From Orthonyx spaldingii (Eukaryota; Chordata; Aves; Passeriformes; Orthonychidae), in NCBI GenBank assembly GCA_013397795.1, contig VZTJ01000089.1:1075829-1139828 (forward strand): a stretch of 64,000 nucleotides of DNA. The letters run 5' to 3'. Below are positions 1 to 12,068 of this stretch, piece by piece. Each line of letters opens with the position of its first letter. Within the stretch, counting starts at the first letter, position 1. The notes beneath the pieces were generated by a model. It was not told the origin of the DNA, ran no database searches, and saw nothing but the letters and a program-made list of their open reading frames with translations. The position numbers and the translations under genes were made by a program.

Positions 1-2585
1 GTATGAAGCATGAGAAGTTTAGAAGAGCACCCTTATGGGCAGACCAATCCCCACTTGGCATTTTGGAATCTGCTACATCAGTGGAAAAGATACTGACCCA
101 CTGGTAGTGGTTTTTTTTGTTGTTGTTGTTTTTGGGGGTTTTTTTGAGGTTGAGGTTACCTGGTAAACAAAAGGACTGAAATAATCTCTACAAAGATCAA
201 CAATTCTGTCATGAAACCAGCACACAGTCAACAGTAGTAATACCTCAGTTGCTACATCAGAAGAAGGACCAGGCACTACTATCTGGTCAGGGACAGGGCT
301 GAAGTGGCAGCACCTGCACTATTTCAGCCTTCACAAGGTGAAGGGATCACACAGACTCCACTGAAATAGAGGATCCTGGCAATTCTCATTTCCTACGGCA
401 AACAGTTCTCAGGGGCCTCCTCCAACCTCCTCCAGCAGAAGAGGGGAACTTCTAACACCTAATCGCTGACATTTAAGAATGTGAGGCTTCAGCCATCAAG
501 CTGACACTGCAGCAGGGAATGCAGCTAACAGTTACACAGTTGCAGGCTCCCAGCGTGTGGATTTCAATTTACAGTTTAAAAAAGGAGAGGGGAAGCTCAC
601 CTCCAAAAACAATCAGCTTTATCTGGGCTGTTTATCCACACATACCATGTGGCCACACCATAATGTGAACACCTGTGTGAATTACACATTTCTCCTCCAC
701 TAGCAATGTCCAAGACATGCTCACATCTGGAATCCTTTATGTTTTAAATGCTACTTCTGCCTTCTCCTTGGTGCCAAAATGCCTTGAGCAAGCAGCACAT
801 GCATGGGGGAGGAAAGGAGCAGCAGAACAGTCAGTAAGGTACCAAAACACTTCGGGTATCAATATGCTGAACACAGCAGGCAACCTGAGGAGCAGACATC
901 CACCAGTGTGCCTGCAGGCAGAGATGCAGGGGTTCAGAAGAAGATCACACTGTGTGGAAGTTGCTGTTCTGTGGCTAACAATAAAAAGCAAAGTCACACT
1001 GCTCGTACGTAAAGCCAGTGTTTGTTGTTTCTGTTTCTTTGTTTGCTATGTGGAGCTCTAAAGCCAATGGGAACATTTCCTGTTCAGCTAATGTCATTCA
1101 CTTGGAACTTACCCACCTAGGCTTGCACCTGGACTTTTCTATGACACAGGAGTCACAACGAGTTTCACAGGCAGCCCCTGAGGCACGCAGCACTCCACAA
1201 CACAAAGCACCAAAAAGTGCCATACGAGTCCTCTCCAAGGCTGCTCCAGCCTGACTGCTGCCATCAAGATCCTTTTAAAGCAAGAACTTGGTAATGCATC
1301 TCTCTGGCTGCTCTGGGAGACAGCATTAAAACACAAAGCCACACAGTGCTCATGCTAATGTTTCCATCTGCTCAGAGCCTGGGTTTTTTTAAGGACAAAA
1401 TAAAACCCAGCGTGTTGTGGTAGTTCTGTGCACAGACACTTGGGTGCCTCAATCCTTTTAGGCATCTCCAGAGATTTTCAAGGCGCCCCAAGGACACGCA
1501 TATAAACAAACATTTAAAGGGAGATGCATGTCAAGAGGTCCAGCAGCAGGTCTGTAAGAGAGGTTTGGCCTAAGAAGCTCAAGACAGAGCGCCATGGGAA
1601 AGCCCTCTCTCTTCAATCACATGTGGGCTGACCCTCTCAACAGCCTCGCTCACACAGCCTGCCCCTTGCCTTTGGCTCCAGCTACCCCAGCAAAGACTGG
1701 AGTGACCCCAGCTAGCCTTTCTCTCTTTGCTTTCAATGTCCAGCCTTCAAAGAAACCTGACCCAAAGTCCAGCGAGGTTAATGGACAGGCACACGTTGAC
1801 GTCAGCGAGGTCCCTAGATAAGGTCACTGCAGTGTTTGCCTTATCTTGAAATTGGCACTGCCTGGAAGCCAAGGAACAAAGTTAACACTGATCAGAGGTT
1901 TGGTGTCTTCGCCTTCCCGAGGCCCAGCCTCTCTTGTGCACACCCCGGCAGGGCTTGGGCAAGAGGGCACTGGTATTAGAAAGCTTTTTCAACCATCCAT
2001 ATGGATTTCTCCACATTAATCAACCAACACGGCCAGACTTAGAAGTCAAGCCCTGAAGGCAAAACAGTAGATTGTGGGGAAAACTGCACACAAAATGTTG
2101 TTGCGCATTTCATCTCGCAAGCCAAAGTGCCAGAATCAAGTCTAAAACTTTTTAGACTTGGGTTCCTCAGAGATTTAAGGGTTACTCCCAGCATTGTCTA
2201 CCAGAAACAGCAGACATGACCTCGTTTGAACACAGCACATAACACTGGGAATGACAGTCCCAAGTATTTGCCTCGTAAGGCCAGAGGTTTGCAGGGCAGC
2301 GACGTTATTTACTTTCAGAGTTTATTTCTACCCAGGGCGATTTTTGGGCTGCGCTCCAGAGACATTTACCTCCTTCCTGCACCAGTCTACCCACAGACAC
2401 CAAGAACCCAGTTATTCATCAATCTCTTAGCTGAAAAAAAAACCAAAACATCATTACTAAAGTGAGTTCTTTGATAGAAACTCCCTGAAGATCCTCACGT
2501 GACAAGAGACAGGAGCTCAGAGACAAGCACTCCTCTGCTCCCATGCCAGAACACTTGTTTATTTGGATGCCAAATTCTGATGGTT

Positions 2586-2586
<1 letters not shown>
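1..2586. other. Non-coding sequence, no gene seen
   Basis: No recognisable exon, RNA gene or transposon was found. Open frames are short and compositionally ordinary. A T-rich GTT-repeat tract lies at about 110-136. Minus-strand donor-like sites exist near 600 and 1112, but neither pairs with a convincing acceptor. The only structure that stands out is the CRE/GATA motif cluster at 1797-1846. Confidence 0.6.
1797..1846. promoter_or_regulatory. Candidate enhancer core: CRE plus inverted GATA sites
   Basis: A perfect CREB/ATF palindrome TGACGTCA occupies 1797-1804. Twelve bases on, AGATAAGG (1816-1823) and its exact inverted copy CCTTATCT (1839-1846) flank a perfect 10-base palindrome CACTGCAGTG (1825-1834). 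Both arms match the GATA-factor consensus WGATAR. Full CRE palindromes are rare in CpG-depleted vertebrate introns because they contain a CpG, so retention next to paired GATA sites suggests an enhancer. Motif matching alone cannot prove activity. Confidence 0.3.
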
Positions 2587-2623
<37 letters not shown>

Positions 2624-2660
2624 ACANNNNNNNNNNNNNNAAAAAAAAAAAAAAAAAAAA
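2587..2660 (+). repeat. Long poly(A) tract containing a 14-base gap
   Basis: A run of 35 A (2587-2621) is followed by CCACA, 14 unknown bases (2627-2640) and 20 more A (2641-2660). The homopolymer has evidently defeated sequencing or assembly. I see no retrotransposon body directly upstream that would make it a poly(A) tail. Lysine or phenylalanine-rich open frames across it are artefacts. Confidence 0.9.
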
Positions 2661-5600
2661 TCCATCTTTCCCCTCTGCTTGTTTTGAAGATGATGGATAC
2701 ATCTGGTTGGGAAGCTGAGCAGCACACAAACAGGCCTTTTTAACACCCCCACAGCCCACAAGCAAGACACACAAAGCAGTCACTAACAAAGATCAAGTCC
2801 TCATAAGATCTGAAATATGACAGACCATACAGAACAGCATTTCTGAGTATTTGTGTACTAAAGCTATAGCAGCCAAAAACCCCAAAGAGCCCAAAGGCAG
2901 TCCCAGGCAGGACATGCAGGCTCAGAGAGAATGTTCACACTACCAGGGAAGGAAATAGTGAACCACCCTCCTCCCCTGTAAATAAACACATGCAGCTCAG
3001 CACAGAGGTTGGAGCTCCTCAGCCCTGCACAGCCTGCCCCGGGCTGTCAGCATGCAAAGGGATGATGGGTTACTGGGTGTTAGCACAGCCTGCACCCGTG
3101 TTTGCAGGGCATTTATGCAGCACACCTAAGACAGTCCAGGGGCTCACATCAGGCTGTACTCAAATCACCCACCAGCAGCTTGGATGTCAGCAACAGTCAG
3201 AAGCTTCAGGCATTTCTCAGAAGGAGGTGCCTTGCTAAGGGCAGCAATACTGGCCACTCCAGGAGTCTTAATCTGAGTTTTAAACAAGCCACTGGATTGG
3301 TAAAGGTCCACGAGTGCCATAAGACCAGGAGAACATGTGGCAGCAATCACTGAACATCTACCAGTAACTGTGGCACCGACAAAGACAGGAGGTGCACTGT
3401 CTCCAACCAGTCCTCAGTCTATCTGTAACACCCCAAGAGAACAGTGTGGTCATTCCAGGACCCTACCAATGGCCAGCAGTTCCTAGAGCAGAGCCTGAGG
3501 AACAAAAGCACGTTACCAAGCCACAAAACTCCACTTTACAGTGTTCACAGCATCACACCAACTGAGAACGCCTTTACCAAGAGAGGCTGCCAAGCTCTGC
3601 CCACACTGGTGCTGTAGGCACTTCCCAGCAGTGGAGGCGTCCGGCAGCAAAGCCCATCACAGCCAAACCAAGAGAAGGTCACCAAGGGGAGGGCGGGAGC
3701 TCCGGAGAAAATGTACGGCATTGTTGGGAAAGCAGCAGGAATGTGGCACAAAGGTAATGCTACAGCCCTGGGCCGCCAGATTAAAGCAGGATCAATACTC
3801 CACTATGTTGTTTAACCCGTTTATTGGGGGGGAGGTGGAGATAAGTGAGTGTTTGAGCTGCCAGAGGGTACACTTTCACCCCAATCTGAGTCAGCCAGAG
3901 CCGAGTTCCTGCCCAGCAACACCATCGCAGCCAAGTGATTTCAGCCTTACAGTTCACTTAACCACAGACTACAAAGAGCCAGTAACCCAGCAGCCGGTAA
4001 TGGAATAAACTATAGGTCAGTGGCCAGGACAAAACACACCATTTAAAATTATTCCAATATTGACAGGCACAGGAAACAGGCCTGTATATTTATTTATTTG
4101 TTTTAACCAGCCTATCTGCTCAGAGGCAGCGCTGAGCCAGCTGCTAAAATTACAAGGTTAGGTTCTCAAAGTCTGTGGGTGAACTGCATGATGCCAGCAC
4201 ACTCTGAGAGCCTTCAAAGCACAGCACTGGCAAGCAGGGCCGAGTGTGCACGTGATCAACCCCAACACTGCGTGCACGCACTTGCTTATCAGAACATCAG
4301 CAGGCGAGGGTTAGGGGGTACCTGAGCACAGCTCTGCCAAGCTGCCTTTGAAAGCCTGGCCTGCAGCCAAAAGGGAGAGCACAAACTGATTCAAAACACT
4401 CAGTCAGGAACCCAGCCAGGCTCATTTATAGCTCCATTTCCTCTCAAGGCTGCTTTTCCCCTGGAAAATGCTGCAACGGCAATTTGCACCTTAGGATTAA
4501 AGATCACTATGGCTCTCTAGCAACTGAAAGCACCCAGAAAAAGCCCCTTTCCCCTCCCAAGTCTAAGGAGCATTTCTTCCATCACACGTGAACAAAGTGA
4601 GGAGGAGGTGACACCAACTACTGCACGGGCACCAAGCAGGGAATATTGCAGCTGAAGTTCACATGGTACCACGGGTCAGCCCTATTTCCTCAAAACGGAA
4701 CAAGACAATGTGAGTTTGGCAGGGCTGTTCAGACAAGCAGAGGGCACTGCTCCTGGCCAACCTCTTGGCTCCACTGAGTAAAGCAAAACCAGCTGCACCA
4801 TGTGCACCAAGCACAGCTTCGAGCCTGCAAGACCAAAGAAGCATTCGGTAGGACCCGATGCTTACACCCCACCACACGAGTAAGATTAAATTACAATTAC
4901 AGTTTAACACATTCAGACACAGAGTGTCAATTCCAATTCCTCCTATTTGCAGAGCTGGCTGCTGCAGTCCTCTGGCCAACCTCCCGACACTGAACATGAT
5001 CCGGAGCGCTCTTCATCCGTGCTGGCACCACCACAGCCGTGGCTCTCTGCGCTAACCAACCTGCCCGGGCTGAGACAGGCAGTGCCAGCAGCGTGGCACT
5101 GAAGCATCATTTCTCAGCAGCACCAAAGGGAATGCAAAGGCAAGACTGATGACTTTTCCAGAAGAGTACCAAGGAAATAAATCATACTGTCTCCAAAATC
5201 CATTTTTCCTCAAAAATACTTGCTTACCAGAGGGGAAGGACTTCAAGGCTGAATTTAGTGCTCAGGAAAAAGACCGGATTAAGAACCCTGGAGACCACTT
5301 GCTCTGTTTTTTCTCCAGAAGAAGTGAAATAGAGCTGTGAATCCTGGCCAGGCAGATCTCCTGCACACCCCCGAGGGGCAAGCAACTGACAGGAAGGGCC
5401 ACAATGGAGTTCAGCTTCCCATCCCAGCCACTCCTTGGCATCTTTCTCACCACTGCTAACAAGGCCACTGCGATTGCCACCAGCAGGAGAAGCACCTGCC
5501 CATGAACAACTGGACTCCTGCCACTGCCTGGCTGCTCATGTGCCACCCTGTGCCATGAGACAGCTCTGGCTGCCACTGCCAGCCCGCCCGGACCTGAGCC

Positions 5601-7849
5601 TGGCAGATGCCACAGCCACACGCTTCCCCCCAGAGCAGGATGAGAAATCACAGCCTTTGTTCCGTGTCTGCTCTTTCCTCTCATTTGCTTGGGAAATAAC
5701 CAGCAGGTAAACAACACCCAGCAAGCTGTTTACCAACATAGAAAACCCCCACCTTTCAGCTTTTATTTCTTTACTTCTTTTTTGTTGTTGTTGTTGCTTG
5801 GTTTTAATTCCAGTAAGTAACAAAGCCTTAACCCAGCTCAATAAAGCACTGCAGAGCCTGGCTCAGCTCACTTTGGCTACAGGCAGATCAATAGCTTTCT
5901 TATATCTCTCTGCTCTGCTTGGGAGGGAAAAGGGGCCGCTTCTTTCCCAGCCAAGACATCTGCACAAGGCATCTATGTGCTGTGAGCCAGGACCCCTCAC
6001 GGGGAGAGCTGAAAAGAGATGAAAGAAGGCTTTGGCACAGCAGAGCCATCTCCTCTCACCCTCATCTCTGCTGGCACTGCCACTGCGTTTTATGTGGGAA
6101 AGTTTTCAAGTCCAGTTTGGCCTCCCAACCACCATCAGTTCTGCACTGGTTAGTTATTCACAGTGGGGTAGGGTGGGAGGAGGGGGGAAAAAGTCCCTTG
6201 GAGCAGAGGTTCAGATGCTGTAGGTAGGACTGCACAGGCCTCCTGTGCTGCCCAGGCAGCTGCTGACAGAAGTGGTTATTCTGTACATCCATAAGCTTCA
6301 AAAATGAGCTCCAGAGGCTCTCAGGAAAGCCAGCCCTGGAGTCGGGAACACCTCAGTGCAAATCCATCAGTCCCTCTCTGTCTCCCTACAAAAGGGTCTG
6401 AAGTTGGTACAGAGATAAGGACAATATGAGCAAAGCCAATGCACCCAGATATTACAGTGCCAGAAACACCTCGAGCAGATCAGCAGGCACAACCCTTCCT
6501 CCCCCAGCACACGGCAGGGACACGGCTGCACTTCAGCCTCCGAGCTGCTCCCAGTGGGGCAGAGCCACACCAGAAGCCACTGAGAACCTGTCCCAGGGCA
6601 CAGGAGCGCTGCTGCAGGGCAGGACACGTGTGCCTTGTGCCACAGGCAGAGCCCTCCCTGAGCCCCTGCTCCACAGCAAACTGCATCACACACCTCCCTG
6701 TGCCACAGTGCCAGGGGGCACAGCTCTGCAGAGACACAGCTCAGGATAAACCACAGCCCCGCCAAAGCAATGCTTCTGACTGGACAGGCACGGGTTAACA
6801 CTGGCTCACTTCCAGCCCAAAGCCTCCCTGAAGGTCATGGGTGGCTGTTGTTCTCTGGGGAAGAGAGTGACATCCAAAAAAGCACCTGCACAAACATTCC
6901 TGGGCTGGGGAGTTCTGACTTTCCGAAGGATGAGCCTGGCTCAGCCTTTCACCTCCACCCGTGAGCCATCCCTGGGCTGCCACCATGTTGGTTCAGGAAA
7001 AGCCAGCCCCACACAGCATCCTCAATTCTGCAGAAGAAGGGAGATGACTTCAGAGGACCCTTCACCAGCTACCCCAGCACTAAATCATAAACCGCACAAC
7101 TTTAAAATAACAGTTCACATAAACCCCTATTCCAAACATGAACAAAGCTCTGTCAATTGCATTAGGCTCTGCCTTGTTATCCATCATGTTTACAAGACAT
7201 GTGAATGCTTTCTAAAGAGCAGATGCTTTTCAAGTTTAATAATTCAACCGTTTAGAATTGAGCACTGAAAGACCCTGCACGCGAAGAAATAAATGCACGC
7301 ACAACAGAAGCCTCTGCTGATTTCCAACTTTTTTCTCTCAAACAGAAACTACCAAGAATGCCAGAAATGTTTGCTTATGAAGAAATGACTGACAAAGAGG
7401 ACGTCTAGTAGATGGAAAGCATCTGAAGACGGAAAAACAAAAACAAGATGACCCTCAAACATATTCTTGCGGGACAACTTCTGAAAACCACATGAATAAG
7501 TAATACAGGCTTCCCTTGAAACAGCAACAGCACAAACTTCAATGGACGACGTCACCAGGATTTGATCTCCGCTGCAGATCAAATGCCACACAGCAGGAAA
7601 CAGCTGACACACAGCTCAGCCCAATTATATACAGTGCCCTTTGCATACAGGGCCTCCTCTTTATGCATCTTCAGCTCTGCTCTCTTTGCTGGCAACCAGC
7701 CCCTTGTGCCCCTTGAAGGAAAAAGGCAAAGCTGGATTTGTGCACTCTGCCATGCAGCCCAAGGGAACACAGAGCTGGCGTGGCTCAGGGTGTCTAACCT
7801 ACGCTCTCTCTGCACGGATGTTCAGCAGCACAGGCACAAGATGGAAAGC
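2661..7849. other. Non-coding sequence, no gene established
   Basis: Intron-like sequence without recognisable repeats. Two plus-strand segments have good splice-like signals: 3629-3753 (acceptor CTTCCCAG, donor AAAG/GTAATG, open in all three frames) and a very good polypyrimidine acceptor ending at 5813, followed by an open frame to 6022. They lie on the strand opposite to the one favoured by base skew and match no known protein, so they are noted rather than called. Confidence 0.5.
6165..6187 (+). other. G-quadruplex motif
   Basis: Four G runs of at least three bases are separated by loops of 2, 1 and 4 bases (GGGG-TA-GGG-T-GGG-AGGA-GGGGGG). This fits the classical intramolecular G-quadruplex pattern on the + strand. 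Short loops favour stability. Confidence 0.6.
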
Positions 7850-7938
7850 CACAAAACACCCCACGGCTAATCTCAGCTCTGATAACATCTTCCTGGAACA
7901 TGTCACTTAAGGTCTCCAAACCTCAATTTCTCTATCTG
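7850..7938 (+). repeat. MIR-like SINE fragment
   Basis: The stretch CTAATCTCAGCTCTGATAAC, then GTCACTTAAG, then CCTCAATTTCTCTATCTGTT, follows in order the MIR core (CCAGCTCTGCCACTTA, GTCACTTAACCTCT, CCTCAGTTTCCTCATCTGTAAAA). Divergence is high, as expected of an ancient amniote SINE. It runs directly into an A-rich tract. Confidence 0.6.
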
Positions 7939-7979
7939 TTAAAAAAAAAAAAAAAAAATAAAACAGCAAAAAAAAAAAA
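7939..7979 (+). repeat. A-rich simple repeat
   Basis: Two long A runs are separated by TAAAACAGC. The tract abuts the MIR-like fragment, probably expanded from its TGTAAAA end, and is not itself evidence of recent retrotransposition. Confidence 0.8.
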
Positions 7980-8683
7980 ACTTTGCCAGTGCAAGGGCTA
8001 AATGGAAAACACCCATATAAAAGGTTTTCCAGGTGTGCCCTGCACTCTTTGTACTCGCTGTTATCAGGGCTCAGACTATGAATTGTTCAGAGCCTGAACT
8101 ATTTGCATTACCTGGTGAAAACAGCGCAGTCTGTTGCTAATGCTCAATGCACAGCATTTTCTACACACCCATCTCATCATCCCAGTCATTTACACCGTGA
8201 CTAGTTCTTTTACATGTACTCACACATAACCACCTAAGTTTGGCATTTACTGCATTATCACTACAGAGAAATTACTGCAGGGGACAAATTAATTACCTAT
8301 GCAAAGCAGGCTGAGAATAGTCAGCAACATACTGTACCACTGACATGCCAGACAAAGCCTCAAACAGAACTTCCCTCATGTGGAGGATTATAGGCTCTAC
8401 CCACAAAGGACTCAAGTGTCTTGCTTTATCTTTTTTCCATTTAAAAGGAAACAGACTTTCCTGAAAACGTGATAGAAACATGCCTTTACAGAACAAATGC
8501 AAATGGATTAACACACTTATCAGCAGTAGGCTTGAGCGGAGGCAAAGACATACTTCTCCTGCTGCCTAGATATTCTAAGATACTTTTAATTAAATTATAG
8601 AACATCATTAACTAATTAAATATTCTGGTCCATTGTTACACATCCCTACACCTCCTGCTGCCTTGCTGACCCCCATGGTCTGT

Positions 8684-8962
8684 GAATCACAGAACTGGTC
8701 AAGTTGGAAGGGACCACAGTGAGTCACCTGGTCCAACCTCCCTGTTCAAGCAGGGCGATTCTGAAGCACGTGGGACAGGATTGCATCCAGGCAGTTCTTG
8801 AATACCTCCAGTGAAAGAGACTCCACAACCTCTCTGGGCAATCTGTTCCAGCACGTGGTCACTTGTACAGTAAAGAAACTCTTTCTCATGTTTAGGTGGA
8901 ACTTCCTGTGCTTCAGCTTCTGCATGTTGCCTGTTCTGCTGGTTGGCACCACCAAGAAAGAA
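8684..8962 (-). mobile_element. CR1 LINE 3'-end fragment
   Basis: On the + strand the segment opens with TCACAGAACTGGTCAAGTTG and the diagnostic GGAAGGGACC block, followed by GGTCCAACCTCC, the reverse complement of a CR1 3' end. The element is therefore in minus orientation with its 3' end at the left. It continues through the end of the ORF2 coding region and fades near 8962. CR1 copies are typically 5'-truncated like this one. It is moderately diverged, hence not recent. Confidence 0.9.
8746..8955 (-). pseudogene. CR1 ORF2 C-terminal remnant
   Basis: The minus-strand translation contains FFTV, WNRLPREVVES and LEVFKNCLD in order. This is the typical C-terminal end of the avian CR1 reverse-transcriptase polyprotein. 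About 55 residues remain without a stop, although the endonuclease and reverse-transcriptase catalytic regions are absent. It is a truncated, non-functional relic inside the CR1 fragment; the open frame is a leftover, not a gene. Confidence 0.8.
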
Positions 8963-9297
8963 TCCGTATAAGCATTTCAAAGACATGGGCACGATAAAAG
9001 GAGTTGTAAAAGAAAATCTCACTGCCCTTCCTTCCTCCACAGGTATCCATGCCCACTCATACTTGATTTTGGGACACAGAGAATTTCCCTTAGATAGGGG
9101 AACTTGACTATGTAGCAGCCTTATTAAATTCACCTTGTACACACCCCTGAGCAGCACAACTGTCTGAGCCCACAGGGCTTGGCCACACTTCTCTCCTGCT
9201 CCCCAGGAGCTGTGCAAACACAGGTACCTCCCCAGTCTCCCATGCAGGCAGCATCTGACCACCAAGGGAAGCAGAGCCCCCCAGGTCACACAAGTCC

Positions 9298-9451
9298 TTA
9301 AGTGTCTGCACAGGCAGAAGGTCTCATAAACTGTTTGGCTTTAAACGCCTTGCACTGGCTGAGGGGTTTAACAAGTATATTCCAAAACATTGCCTTGTCA
9401 AGTTCTGGATCGTCAGCGTTAAATCCTTGAGCAACCAAGTAAGAAATGAAC
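9298..9451 (-). other. Candidate 3' terminal exon, product unknown
   Basis: A good acceptor (GTTTCTCTGTCTGCAG) precedes position 9451 on the minus strand. The following frame is open for about 50 codons to a TAA at 9298. It begins with the third base of a split codon, then FISYLVAQGFNADDPELDKA, which resembles ordinary soluble protein. A second frame is also open to a stop, so the frame choice rests on codon appearance only. Several CpGs are retained in an otherwise CpG-poor area. I recognise no family, and no upstream exon with a matching phase is certain. It could equally be a non-coding RNA exon or chance. Confidence 0.22.
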
Positions 9452-10022
9452 CTGCAGACAGAGAAACGTGTCTCTGTGTTCTTCCCCTGCCTCGCCCTCC
9501 CCGTTAGCCAGTGCATGTTTGCTTTTGCTTCTAAACTTCACTTCTCTGTGCAAACAGTCTGCTATGAGAGGTATTTGCTCAGTCCACAAGTTTCCTGCAT
9601 TTTTCTTCCAGCTCTAGGGCCTGATCATCAGGCATTTCCAGCTCAGAAATCCAGGCTATGAACAACTTCAGCCCCACAGAAACGATGCATCAGAAGTAGA
9701 GATACTTCTGCACACAGTTCTCCGAGGACCAGAGCAGATGACAGGGATGCTGCAGAGGACCTCAGGGTGTCACAGCCACGGGGCAGCCCAGCCCTTTCAC
9801 CCACAAACAAAAGACACTCAAAGCACTGCATCTTTGAAGCCATGCTTTAAAAACATCAAGCAGCTGCAAACCCACAGCACAGCCTCCTCTCTGCTCTCCT
9901 GTCGGCTTACCTACTCCCAAAGAGACTCTGCCCTCAGTCACGTGTTGTAGGCTGGCCAGCTCTGAAACTCAGCCTGCTTAAAATCAGCTTTTATACCATC
10001 AACTCTGTTCTACATCAGAGCT

Positions 10023-12068
10023 TTACACCACACTCATCACCAGTCCACGTTCCCTGGATTCATGTGCCCAGCCTACAGAGAGGTAGTAACTCTCCCTTTT
10101 CCAAAGGCCTCTGACACCCATGTCTTCAAGTATTTGCTGCAGCTCTGCTCGACACCGTTCCTTGAAGAGCCTGTAACGTGGCCAGTACACTGAGCAGCTT
10201 TGACCTGGAACAGCACCAAGCACAAAGGGTCCTCAGCAGGCTCTGTACACAACAATAATACAACAAGGAACACTCTAGTCCAACAGAAACCCAGGGGACT
10301 CAAACCGTTGAGCAGGATTTGGTGGATGGAGGTTATTAGTGCATTACACATAGAACAGAAGTTCAGGAAGCAGTTATCTCCAGAAAAGAAAGATTCATTT
10401 CCTTATGATGCTTGCAAATCACACTGCTAACTTCAGATCGGAAGAGCTGGTGCTCAGTAGAATGAAATTAAGCATGTTGGATCACACAGGACACCCGAGT
10501 GGATAATAGCAGAAAATTAATGGAAGCATATGTGCCTCAGGCAGAGGACTGGAAGACCAGCAAGAGAGCTGTGCTCAACTCAACTTCACCATGATAAATT
10601 AAAGCCAGAAAACATAACTGCAAATGCAGAAATACAGTGATTAGCTCTACACCGGAGGTTCAACATCTTAAACATTAATTTGCTTCTCCAAGAGCATCAC
10701 TCCCAGCCAACATAAGCACATGTACAGTTCTCCTTCAGAGACAAAAGGGTACAGGGAAAAACAATCACAAACTTTTGGAAATCACTGGCCTCACACAAGG
10801 GTTTTATTCCTGGATCATCTCCAAAGAAAACCTTCTAAAACAACAAATGAAATGGGACTGCAGAGACAAAGCAATCTGCCACTTAACTCCTGACAGTCAA
10901 TGGTCTGGTACTCGGGCAGCTGGTGACCCCCTGGCACTGCACAGCTCACCTTTCCTCAGCAAGTCAAAATCCTGAGACAGGTCTTCCCACCTCAGCACCA
11001 TCAGAGTGGGGTTCAACAGCAAGGACAAGGCACTAACACAGGACACTGTCTCGGGCCACCATTCCATCAATGTTGAAGCAAGTCTGTGCCCTCGTACCAC
11101 ATACCTGACTGTTCCCACCGCCCCTGCCACACCGCCTTCTCTCCTCCACCAGAGCATCAAGTACTTTGCTTGCACATTTTCAGCAATCTGTTGTTTTCAC
11201 TGATGCCAATTCCCTCCTTGCAAACCTAAATCTTGGAGTCTCCCTATGACTTGCCTTCACAAGAATGCTAATTAGGTCTTTACTACCCCCAGGCTTTCTG
11301 AGAGAACACAAGCATCTGCCATGTGCACTCCCACTCCAGCTATGTTTTTCCACTCCAAATCAACAAAACAAGTGTGTTACTCGGTCAGTGACATGCAGAG
11401 GACACAGCCAGATTTGTAAGAAACCTGGGAAAGGAGCTGCATCACCCACCACATTTCACTCTCAAACACCACGAGGAACATCCATTCTCCTCCAGGGGAC
11501 CATGCCCCTTGTGAGGGGCTGCAGAGCCTGGCTCTCCGTGCGCTGGGTCCTTGCTCCAATGGTGCTGGGCTCCCTCAGCATTTCCCGAGGAACAGGCTGC
11601 TACCATACCTCTGCCCACACACAGGCTTTCCAGCCTACACCGTTCCCTTCCCATGACACCCTGGTATTTTTAGCATGAGGTGCACAGAGTGAAAGGCAAT
11701 CTGCTCCCATCAGCTGGTCACACTCATTACATCCACCCAGAACTGTCCTTCTCCAGACAGCCCACCCAGGAACACTCAGGTTTTCCAGCCAAAGAACCTA
11801 TTCAAGGACAGCTGCCAAGCTCTCCAGGGGTACCACCTTGTTTCTCCTCTTCATGTTGGCTCTTCACTCCTTCCAAAAAAGGGGGCATTTCCCATGACCA
11901 GGCTGCCCCCAGCTCTCACACACAAATGAACAGCCACAGAAGAACATGAGGAGGGGACTGCTGCAAGACCTGTCTTCTGCACAGCTCCTGCATGACAGAC
12001 ATGCCCTGCAAATGCTAAGCCCTGCAGGTCTCACCTTCTGGCTCAAGCACTAGAGAATGTAGCACTCC
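10023..12068 (-). other. Cluster of phase-compatible minus-strand exon candidates
   Basis: Four segments can be chained on the minus strand: 12035-12068, 11105-11168, 10950-10990 and 10204 down to a stop at 10023. Donors are AGAAG/GTGAGA, TCAG/GTATGT and GAAAG/GTGAGC. Acceptors include CCCTACGTCTGGCAG and GTGCTGTTCCAG, but that of 11105-11168 is weak. Reading phases fit (0-1, 1-2, 2-1, 1-stop), and the last piece reads YWPRYRLFKERCRAELQQIL. Acceptors were chosen with freedom, so phase agreement is weak support. No family is recognised. Confidence 0.15.

Noticed and set aside
3629..3753. Plus-strand segment with good acceptor and donor, open in all frames
   Set aside because: Wrong strand for the skew and no recognised protein. 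Its phase (1) would fit an open frame after the acceptor at 5813, but two such segments in 5 kb are within chance expectation.
5814..6022. Plus-strand acceptor with long TTG/T tract and 69-codon frame
   Set aside because: The strong polypyrimidine tract is a simple (GTT)n repeat, so the acceptor score is inflated by low complexity.
8699..9289. 196-codon minus-strand open frame
   Set aside because: Its C-terminal third is the CR1 fragment read out of its true frame; the remainder has no recognisable content.
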